A DNA stretch of 64,000 nt from JBFWVJ01 sp050246795 (lineage in GTDB: Bacteria > Patescibacteriota > Gracilibacteria > JAUYGZ01), in contig JBFWVJ010000004.1 in NCBI GenBank assembly GCA_050246795.1, positions 62,001 through 126,000 on the forward strand, read 5' to 3'. Position numbers and translations under genes: made by a program. Shown piece by piece: positions 33,127 to 40,253 of this stretch (the stretch's first letter is position 1; each line of letters begins with the position of its first letter). A model generated the notes under the pieces. The model was given only the letters and a program-made list of their open reading frames with translations, made no database searches and was not told the origin of the DNA.

Positions 33127-33155
33127 ATTCTAATCGACTGGGAATGCTTCTTCAA
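33127..33155 (-). promoter_or_regulatory. Putative sigma70 promoter of pyrG
   Basis: On the minus strand TTGAAG (33155-33150), 17 bp, TAGAAT (33132-33127). The pyrG start at 33105 is 22 bp downstream of the -10. Confidence 0.65.
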
Positions 33156-33225
33156 TAGCGGAGTGACGCTAAATGGTGTCGGGTATACACATGGTCACGA
33201 TCTTGCAGATACTACAGCCATCAGA

Positions 33226-33266
33226 AAAGAAAAAATCCCATAGGTCGTGAGACGCTATGGGATTTT
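33226..33266 (-). terminator. Intrinsic terminator of the HU gene
   Basis: A 12-bp perfect stem (AAAATCCCATAG and complement) with an 11-nt loop. On the minus strand it is followed by TTTTTTCTTTTC. It lies 25 bp beyond the HU stop codon. Confidence 0.85.
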
Positions 33267-33290
33267 GAGGATTCTCAGTCGAGCAGATCA

Positions 33291-33566
33291 CTATCGAACA
33301 CTGTCTTTGAGAGCTTTTCCGGCTTTGAAAGCTGGGAGCTTCATCGCTGGGATTTGGATCTTTTGGCTTGGGTTTCGTGGGTTCACTCCAGTTCGAGCAG
33401 CGCGCTTGCTCACACGGAAGGTACCAAAACCAGTGATGGTCACGGTTTCACCTTTCTTGAGAGATTTCGTGATCGTTCCGAGTACTGCCTCGAGAACATC
33501 AGAAGCGGCTTTCTTCGTAACACCTGCTGATTGAGCAGCTGTAGCGATGAGATCTTGCTTAGTCAT
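33291..33566 (-). CDS. HU-family DNA-binding protein, 91 aa
   Basis: MTKQDLIATAAQSAGVTKK, the ETVTITGFGTF turn, and the DNA-binding arm RTGVNPRNPSQKIQIPA are the HU/IHF signature. It bends and compacts DNA as a dimer. The ATG at 33566 gives the standard 90-aa size. The leader upstream is AT-rich, and a strong terminator follows. Confidence 0.96.
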   Translation of the reverse strand: MTKQDLIATAAQSAGVTKKAASDVLEAVLGTITKSLKKGETVTITGFGTFRVSKRAARTGVNPRNPSQKIQIPAMKLPAFKAGKALKDSVR

Positions 33567-33783
33567 ATGAGGAGAATAAAAAATAAAAGACAGTCCCGAT
33601 ATTAGTCCTCCAAGGGGGAGAGTCAAACTTTTCCTTTGTGCATGCGTTTTTATTTTTGAACAGATTATTGCTTCAGCTGTTTTTGGCTTGTGCTTCACAA
33701 CCATAATTTTTTTTGGCTTTCACATGCGCCGTTTTGGTATATGCCTTAAAAATATAAAAGTGTAAATGAGTCAATAAATTGTA

Positions 33784-33792
33784 TGGTATACT
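33784..33792 (+). promoter_or_regulatory. Extended -10 promoter of rsmH
   Basis: TGG-TATACT forms an extended -10 (TG-N-TATAAT type), 17 bp before the rsmH start at 33810. No good -35 is seen at the standard distance. Confidence 0.5.
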
Positions 33793-33809
33793 CTCTGTAT
33801 CATCTTTCT

Positions 33810-34748
33810 ATGACTCACCTCAGTGTCCTTCTTCCCGAAGTTCTTCGTTTCTTTGACCTCCCGCATCGGTCATTGATTCTTGATGCGACCCTTGGTTTGG
33901 GAGGCCACAGCAAGGCCATTTTGATGGACCCCACTTTTTCAGGGAGGGTGATAGGGATCGATCAGGACCAGTCCCATTTGCAAGTTGCCAAAAAAAATTT
34001 ACAAGATCTTGATTCCCGATTTCGAGGAGTTCACATGAACTTTGGAGAGCTTCGGCATTTCCTGGAACGAGAGTCCGTGCCATTTGATGGGATCCTCTTT
34101 GACCTCGGTGTTGCCTCTCCACATTTCGATACCGCGGAGCGAGGTTTTTCCTATCAGACAGAGGGTCCTTTAGATATGAGAATGAACCGGGAGCAGGAAC
34201 TCACCGCTGGGCAAATCGTCAATACCTGGGAGGAAGACCAGCTCACGCACATCTTTTATGAGTATGGTGAGGAAGCCCTCTCTCGTAAGATTTCCCAGGC
34301 CATTGTTCGAACACGTCAGCATTCAGTTTATACAAAAACGACTCAGTTGAAGGACCTCATAGTGGACGTCTATCGTTCAGCTGGGTTCTACTCCTCCAAA
34401 AAAAATCCCGCGACAAAGGTTTTCCAGGCCCTGCGCATTGCCGTCAATGACGAGCTGCGAGTGCTGGAGGAGGCCCTCAAGACATCCCTTGAGTTCATCC
34501 AGCCAGGAGGAAGGATCATCGTCATCAGTTACCACTCTTTGGAAGACCGGATGGTGAAGGACTTTTTTAAGTCAGCTGAAAATCCTTGCATTTGTCCACC
34601 GAAACTCCCGATCTGCGCTTGTGGTCGAAAGCCGCTGCTTCGTATACTGACGAAGAAGCCAGTCGTGCCGACGGAAGAAGAAGTGCGAACGAATCCGAGA
34701 GCGAGGAGCGCGAAGATGAGGGTAGCGGAGAAGATCGTTTATCATTAG
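33810..34748 (+). CDS. rsmH: 16S rRNA m4C1402 methyltransferase RsmH, 312 aa
   Basis: The SAM-binding motif LDATLGLGGHSKAIL is followed by DGILFDLGVASPHFD, RGFSYQTEGPLDMRMN and TKVFQALRIAVNDEL. The C-terminal part has a Cys-rich patch (NPCICPPKLPICACG). It methylates C1402 of 16S rRNA. The start is preceded by CATCTTTCT, with no Shine-Dalgarno. It heads a short remnant of the division and cell-wall cluster. Confidence 0.96.
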   Translation: MTHLSVLLPEVLRFFDLPHRSLILDATLGLGGHSKAILMDPTFSGRVIGIDQDQSHLQVAKKNLQDLDSRFRGVHMNFGELRHFLERESVPFDGILFDLGVASPHFDTAERGFSYQTEGPLDMRMNREQELTAGQIVNTWEEDQLTHIFYEYGEEALSRKISQAIVRTRQHSVYTKTTQLKDLIVDVYRSAGFYSSKKNPATKVFQALRIAVNDELRVLEEALKTSLEFIQPGGRIIVISYHSLEDRMVKDFFKSAENPCICPPKLPICACGRKPLLRILTKKPVVPTEEEVRTNPRARSAKMRVAEKIVYH

Positions 34749-34754
34749 ACCATC

Positions 34755-35129
34755 ATGGCAACTATCACGGTTCAGAAAAGACCGATCCCAGTCCTCCCGA
34801 CTGAAAACAAGCGCGAGAAGAACAAGTCGAAGAAGATCTTGCTCAATGCGAGTACACTGATGATGACCATGTTTCTGTTTATTGTTCTGACCTGCTTTTT
34901 TTACCTGTCTGAATTCAACAAAATTTCTTCCCAAGGCGTCGTCATCAATGATTTGGAACGTCAGCGTTCTGAACTCATCATCGAGAATGAAGTCTGGAAC
35001 ATGAGAATAGCCCAGCTGAAGTCCATGGATGTCATCGAACACCAAGATGTCGTACGAAGAATGCCGACGGTTGATCCGGCGGAGATTGAGTTTATTAATT
35101 TGGACGTGAGGGAGGGGGAAGGGGCTTAA
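34755..35129 (+). CDS. FtsL-like cell-division protein, 124 aa
   Basis: A bitopic protein with a basic cytoplasmic N-terminus (about 30 residues), one transmembrane helix (TLMMTMFLFIVLTCFFYL) and a leucine-zipper-like extracytoplasmic coil (VINDLERQRSELIIENEVW). Its place 6 bp after rsmH is the conserved position of ftsL. FtsL links FtsB/FtsQ to septal synthesis. Sequence identity in this family is low, so the call rests on topology and context. No ftsI follows; a 9-bp array begins at the stop codon. Confidence 0.72.
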   Translation: MATITVQKRPIPVLPTENKREKNKSKKILLNASTLMMTMFLFIVLTCFFYLSEFNKISSQGVVINDLERQRSELIIENEVWNMRIAQLKSMDVIEHQDVVRRMPTVDPAEIEFINLDVREGEGA

Positions 35130-35196
35130 GGGGCATGGGGGAGGGTACGGAGGGTACGGAGGGTACGGAGGGTACGGAGGGTACGGAGGGTACGGA
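35121..35196. repeat. GGG-N6 nonamer array after ftsL
   Basis: Six perfect copies of GGGTACGGA at 35143-35196, preceded by variant units. The first of these (GGGGCTTAA, 35121-35129) contains the ftsL stop codon. The same unit occurs twice in the array upstream of rnc. Confidence 0.9.
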
Positions 35197-35240
35197 GGAC
35201 TAAAACTCTTTCCTAGAAAGCTAAACGGTTTCTCTCTGAG

Positions 35241-35289
35241 AACTACCATCTCCGAACTCCGAACTCCGAACTCCGAACTCCGAACTAAC
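35241..35289. repeat. Degenerate 7-bp tandem array (7 units)
   Basis: Heptads AACTACC, ATCTCCG, four AACTCCG, AACTAAC. It lies between the ftsL-side nonamer array and the stop codon of the large SLH gene. Confidence 0.85.
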
Positions 35290-35296
35290 CATCCTC

Positions 35297-38200
35297 CTAT
35301 TGTTGCTGCATGACTGTTGAGATCACGTCTGCTTTGCTGTCCAAAAGGATGAGAAGATTGTAGATGAATTGGGCGCGGCTAATCGGGCGAGAGAGCGCTG
35401 CGACATCGGTCGCGTCGGGAAGGTCGCCGCCGTTTTGATTGAGGATGCGGACATACGGTGAAAACCACTGATCTCCGGCGATGGTATTAGCCTGGAGCAC
35501 ATTGCTCGGGAAGCTCGATGGTTGGAGCTGCAGGAGCGTGTTGACGATGACTTTGGCGGCTTCGGCTTGCAGCAGGTAGTTTGCTGGCTTGAAGGAACCG
35601 TCGGGGTAGCCGGTAAAGATGTCGACTTCACGGACGGTCTCGACGAAGCCATAGAACCAGGCAGATCTCGGCACGTCGGTGAACCGTTGGCTGGTAAATG
35701 CTGAATTGAGGATTGGCAAGTCGCTGGTGGACAGGAATTGGAACAGCACCAGTGGCCCTGTCACGAGGATTTTGCTGATTTCAGCTCGGTTGATCGGGTC
35801 ATTGGGCAGAAAGCTTCCGTTGGAACCGGAGACGATCTGGTATTGCTGCGCCAGGCAGATCGCGTCCCGGTACTCTGCTGGCTGGTTGGAGATATCTGGG
35901 AAGCAGCCGTCTGAGGCGCCTTTTAGATTTTCCTCAACCACAGGCGAAGTGGGCTCTTCAGTGGGGATAGTGGGGGATTCGATACCCAGGATCTTCAAGG
36001 GCAAGACATAGTTTTTCACGTCCGTGAAGTCTTGGATCAGCAGGTCGATTTCTTGAGTTTCGGCTGGAGTTCGACCGGAGAGCACGTATCCATTTGGGAT
36101 GAGGAAGGCTGGGATTTGGGTGCTGTTGAGCACATGCGAGGCAGGGAGGTAGCTCCTCAGATCCAGCGTGATGTTTTTATTCCCACTCAGTTCCACCGTG
36201 TTGAGCCGAATGGTCTCTGGGGTCACGATCGTCAGCCGAAAGTCGACCCGAATCGTATTGGGAAGCTGATCGGAGTCGCCACCTTCCAGGCGCTCATCAA
36301 ACTCCACGAGCGAAGAAGGGGTTGTCATCTCTTTTTCAAAGACGGCAGAGAAGACTTGGTTTTGGAGTTCGGGAAGCCCGAAGAGCGTCAGGATATTATC
36401 CTCCACATTTTCTGGCTCGATTGATAAGGCATCCGTCACCAGCGTAAGACCAGAGATTTCTGTGTCGCTGTACCCCTGCTCCATCAAAATTTGAGGGACC
36501 TTGATTTCATTTGGGAACCCTTCGACGATCGGCAGGACGATTTCTTCCTGTTGAACGGGCAAAAGCTTGAACTCCAGCAAGACCAGTTCTCCGGTCTCTT
36601 GCCGGATGGCCTGGATATATCGAGAGACTGGAGACTGGAGCGCGGAAGGATTTCCGGAAAAGATAAATTGTTGCTGCTCTGGACTGAAAACAATGGCGAG
36701 CTCCCCTATACTGGTGATCAGAAGGCTTTGATTGCTTTTTGGTACGTATTCGGAGGTCGTTTCGATGACTTCCTCAATGGGGTCGAGGATTCTCACGGAC
36801 TGACTGACTTGATCGGTATCAACTTGAATGGGGACCTCAATGACCTCTGGCTCGATGAGCTCGTTGTTGGGGTTTTCTAGAAGTGGTACACGATATGTGC
36901 GCACCGTGCTGACCTCGATCTGGGCATATGCGAGCTTCATGAGGTAGCGGACCTCGAGCTGAAAATAGCAGGCTTGAAGCAGGCTCTCCGCGGGTGGTGT
37001 ACCGGTGATCAGGCGCTCTTCCGGATCAAACTGAAAGATTTGTCCACACTCTTCGGTGAGAAACTGTCCTCCGATGATCTCAAAGCTGCTGGCCTGCTCA
37101 ATGCCGCCGAGTGGAAGTGGTTGGTTGTACTCAAATCCCGCTTGAGCACGTCCCAGCTCAATGGGTCGCAAGAGCGAAGTATTGGGGACATTGGCGGGTT
37201 CCACGACTTCGAAGATCAGCTGGGTATCAAAGGTCGCCAGATCGATGTTGCCGGGAACAGGCGTGGGAGGGAATGTCCTGGCATACTGGCTCACCTCGGT
37301 TGGTTTGTTCAGGCTGACCTGGATGGGAAGACTGATGATGCCGGTGGGATTGACCAGGCTGATAAATCCTGTTTCCTGTCGATACAGGATGCCGTCTTCC
37401 AGGAGCTGTTTGACCTGAATGTTTGGACGGAAAACGTTTTCTAGGAACATCCTGACACGACTTCTCTCAGGGACTGGTAACTGCAGGACGATGCTTCTGT
37501 CTTGTTCCCGAAATCCCTGGATGACGATTTCGTCACCTGGTACAAAGCGAATGGTATTTGGAATGGCCAATGGATCAGTCCCTCCAGGGTAAAGGAGCGT
37601 TTCGTTGAGCGGGGGATCGACTGGGATCACCTCGAAGAAGGAGGGGGTCTCACCCCGTTTGTGCAAGAGGACATTGCCCTTTGTTTCGGCGATCAGCGTA
37701 TCAGCGGTGCCCAGGAGATTGATAGAGTAGCTCTTGGAGAGGACACCTTCCTGCTTGCCACCGGATGACGATCGAAGGTGCAGATGCTCAAAAACGAGAT
37801 GGGTAGAGAGCACTTGCTGGAGCGAGTCGGTCTTCACAGGGAGAAAGTGCTGCTGTGGAGGAAGGTTGATGTGATTGGTCGTCAGCCCGTTGGTATGGAA
37901 GATGATCGTGTTTTGCGGGAGAATTTCAGAAGGCGTGAAATAGGCCTGTAAGGAATTGGGAATGACGGGTTCATTTTCAATCGACTCTTCTGCCGCGTCT
38001 TCGGCATAGAATTCATAGCATCGGGAATTTTCCCGGTACGTCATCTGAAGTGGAGTGCCAGACGGCCGCAGGATCTGCACTTGTAATTCCTCAGGCTGAA
38101 ACAGCGTCTGGATCTGGGGAAGATTCGTGAAGCAGAGCTGGAGGACCGGGAGGGTAGTTTCCGCAAACATCAAGGTTTCCGAAGCGTATCCCAGCATGAT

Positions 38201-40027
38201 TTGGCTGTCTTCTCGAATCACGGAGACGACCTTGAAGTAGCATGACGTCTGACAATTGGCGAGGACTGGTAGCTGAAAGCTGTTGTCGGTGAATTGCACC
38301 GCTTGAGACGAGGCGGACTCGAAGTCAGGAGTAATGCTCACGAGCAGTCGGACTTTCTCCCGAGTAAGGGCGTTGGTCAGGCTCACGAGCTTTTTGGACG
38401 GGTCGTAGTTTTTGATGATCGGAACTTGATCGCTCAGGCTTCCGTCGAAATCAAAGTGCTTCAGGGCTTGGAGTTGGTTTTCCTCGGCAAGGTATCGCAG
38501 AGGATAAATGCGTCCTTCTGTGAAACCAGCTCTTCTGGCGCTTTGAAGGCAGTTGGAGGTCATCATGAAATCAGTACTGATCGTGCCCAGAGAGAAGGAC
38601 CCCGTGGCCGTTCTCAACAAGCAGATCAGGCGGTCACCTTTTGCCTGATTGACGACTTCCAGCTCGGGAATCGGGTCATCGGCAACAAGCGGAATCTGCT
38701 GAAATGACTCCGACACCAGGCTGAGATTGTCCCGGTTCACACGCTGTGACCAGACCTGGTCGTTTTTACCAATGAGATTGAAGTAGGGCAACTGGTTTGG
38801 AGTGGTCACGCTCGTGGTGAAGGTCGATGAGTCATCTTCGAAGATCATGATGGGGACTTTCTGTTCGATTTTCTGCAGCACCTTGTGCAGGTTGAGCAAG
38901 GGTTCCCGGGTGAGTACACCGATCGATATTGCGTCTGCTTGGGGAGCGATGCTGACCGTGAGCTGGAGCTTCAAACGGTTTTCCAAGGCGTAGAGTTCCG
39001 GGAGCAGAGAGGAAAAGTCCGTTCGATAGAAGGCCGCGAACTCATCTTCGTCCAAAAGGCTTTGATAAGGAAACTCCGCGCTGATGGTATTGGCAGCCTG
39101 GCTGATATAGGCAAAGCTGTATTCCACCTCGGTATAAAAATCCAAGAAGTCCTTCAACGGAACTCGTGTGGTGATGTCCTTATTGGCCGGCAAGAAAAAG
39201 TATTGGTAGTCCCAATCATTGGCTCCGGAACGGAAACGAAGGATGAGGGTATTCAGATTTTTCGATGGGAGATCCGGCAGGACGATCTGTTCTTGCTCGA
39301 TCACGAGCGGTGGGGGAGAGACGGAAATCGATTCTCGAATGAGATTCGCTTGTGTCAATCCTTCGAGTTTTTGAAGGGTCGTCATTTCATTGGCCAGGAG
39401 CAACGCGCCGTGCGGAGTAATGGAAGCCTTGCTGAAGGCTTTTTCATCCGGGCTGAGGATGGTATGAAACCCAGGGCTGCTGACATAGAGCAGTTCACCG
39501 GTTGGATTCACGACCGTTTTGTAGCCCAATGGGAAATCCACCGGGACGGGATGATCGATCAGGGTCGTGCGAGTTCGATTGAGCACCGTGTCGTATTCCA
39601 GGCTGATGTATTCACTCTGTTTCAAGCGTGTGACGATCGTCCCTAGTCTCGTGCTTGATTGCTGCTGAAGATTTCGGATGCTGAGGGTCTCGCTGCTCGC
39701 GGTCGAAAGAACTTCAGACTGGCCGGTTTGCAACAATACCTGGTCAATGATTTGGTGTGTACTGCTATAGCGGCCTGCCGATTCCACCAGGGCATTCACC
39801 ATGATGAGACTGATGTCCGGTGGTTGGGGGTCGAGGAGTCGCTCGTAGTAGATATCAAACTGGACCGGGTCGGTTTTCTGACGGACCAGCTTTACGGTCG
39901 AAAGTGCTTCGGGAGTCTGAAGGAGCTGTCCTTTCAAGAGACCAGAAGCATCGATCAAAAGACTGGCTACGCCGATCAGGATCAGACCAAGAAGGAGAGG
40001 GTATGGGGATGAGCGTTTTCTCATCAA
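35297..40027 (-). CDS. Giant S-layer-homology surface protein, 1576 aa
   Basis: An N-terminal hydrophobic export segment (about residues 9-27) is followed by some 1350 residues of acidic, beta-rich sequence with no recognised catalytic domain. Three SLH-like repeats lie at the C-terminus: a degenerate first one near FLPNDPINRAEISKIL, a clear second with FTDVPRSAWFYGFVETV and FTGYPDGSFKPAN, and a third ending SRPISRAQFIYNLL. SLH repeats hold proteins to the cell wall or its secondary polymers. Cys pairs occur (CQTSCYF). Start is the first of two consecutive ATGs. Probably a main envelope component. Confidence 0.8.
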   Translation of the reverse strand: MMRKRSSPYPLLLGLILIGVASLLIDASGLLKGQLLQTPEALSTVKLVRQKTDPVQFDIYYERLLDPQPPDISLIMVNALVESAGRYSSTHQIIDQVLLQTGQSEVLSTASSETLSIRNLQQQSSTRLGTIVTRLKQSEYISLEYDTVLNRTRTTLIDHPVPVDFPLGYKTVVNPTGELLYVSSPGFHTILSPDEKAFSKASITPHGALLLANEMTTLQKLEGLTQANLIRESISVSPPPLVIEQEQIVLPDLPSKNLNTLILRFRSGANDWDYQYFFLPANKDITTRVPLKDFLDFYTEVEYSFAYISQAANTISAEFPYQSLLDEDEFAAFYRTDFSSLLPELYALENRLKLQLTVSIAPQADAISIGVLTREPLLNLHKVLQKIEQKVPIMIFEDDSSTFTTSVTTPNQLPYFNLIGKNDQVWSQRVNRDNLSLVSESFQQIPLVADDPIPELEVVNQAKGDRLICLLRTATGSFSLGTISTDFMMTSNCLQSARRAGFTEGRIYPLRYLAEENQLQALKHFDFDGSLSDQVPIIKNYDPSKKLVSLTNALTREKVRLLVSITPDFESASSQAVQFTDNSFQLPVLANCQTSCYFKVVSVIREDSQIMLGYASETLMFAETTLPVLQLCFTNLPQIQTLFQPEELQVQILRPSGTPLQMTYRENSRCYEFYAEDAAEESIENEPVIPNSLQAYFTPSEILPQNTIIFHTNGLTTNHINLPPQQHFLPVKTDSLQQVLSTHLVFEHLHLRSSSGGKQEGVLSKSYSINLLGTADTLIAETKGNVLLHKRGETPSFFEVIPVDPPLNETLLYPGGTDPLAIPNTIRFVPGDEIVIQGFREQDRSIVLQLPVPERSRVRMFLENVFRPNIQVKQLLEDGILYRQETGFISLVNPTGIISLPIQVSLNKPTEVSQYARTFPPTPVPGNIDLATFDTQLIFEVVEPANVPNTSLLRPIELGRAQAGFEYNQPLPLGGIEQASSFEIIGGQFLTEECGQIFQFDPEERLITGTPPAESLLQACYFQLEVRYLMKLAYAQIEVSTVRTYRVPLLENPNNELIEPEVIEVPIQVDTDQVSQSVRILDPIEEVIETTSEYVPKSNQSLLITSIGELAIVFSPEQQQFIFSGNPSALQSPVSRYIQAIRQETGELVLLEFKLLPVQQEEIVLPIVEGFPNEIKVPQILMEQGYSDTEISGLTLVTDALSIEPENVEDNILTLFGLPELQNQVFSAVFEKEMTTPSSLVEFDERLEGGDSDQLPNTIRVDFRLTIVTPETIRLNTVELSGNKNITLDLRSYLPASHVLNSTQIPAFLIPNGYVLSGRTPAETQEIDLLIQDFTDVKNYVLPLKILGIESPTIPTEEPTSPVVEENLKGASDGCFPDISNQPAEYRDAICLAQQYQIVSGSNGSFLPNDPINRAEISKILVTGPLVLFQFLSTSDLPILNSAFTSQRFTDVPRSAWFYGFVETVREVDIFTGYPDGSFKPANYLLQAEAAKVIVNTLLQLQPSSFPSNVLQANTIAGDQWFSPYVRILNQNGGDLPDATDVAALSRPISRAQFIYNLLILLDSKADVISTVMQQQ

Positions 40028-40072
40028 CGGCTGCGATTACATGGCAGAGGGAGGGTTTTCATGCTTAATGTC

Positions 40073-40101
40073 ATAGTATCGTGAAACCCATTGCTTGGTA
40101 A
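40073..40101 (-). promoter_or_regulatory. Putative promoter of the 1576-aa SLH gene
   Basis: On the minus strand TTACCA (40101-40096), 17 bp, TACTAT (40078-40073). Four of six matches in each box; the leader would be about 40 nt. Confidence 0.4.
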
Positions 40102-40204
40102 TTGTTTGACCGAATCCCTGCTAGATTTTTTTTGAAGAATGTGAGAAAATATGCTTTCCGCAAGAATCTGTGGTGTTTGGAAAGATCGAATGCATGGATT
40201 TGGT

Positions 40205-40233
40205 TTGTCATGTCTTTCGATCGAAACTATACT
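40205..40233 (+). promoter_or_regulatory. Putative sigma70 promoter of the SpoT-EamA gene
   Basis: TTGTCA (40205-40210), 17 bp, TATACT (40228-40233). It overlaps the longest frame and places transcription start about 14 nt before the ATG at 40254. Confidence 0.75.
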
Positions 40234-40253
40234 TTCCTAGTCTTTCAAAAAAG

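Noticed and set aside
17687..35196. Nonamer arrays as CRISPR
   Set aside because: Units are only 9 bp and directly adjacent without spacers, and no cas gene is present. They are minisatellites.
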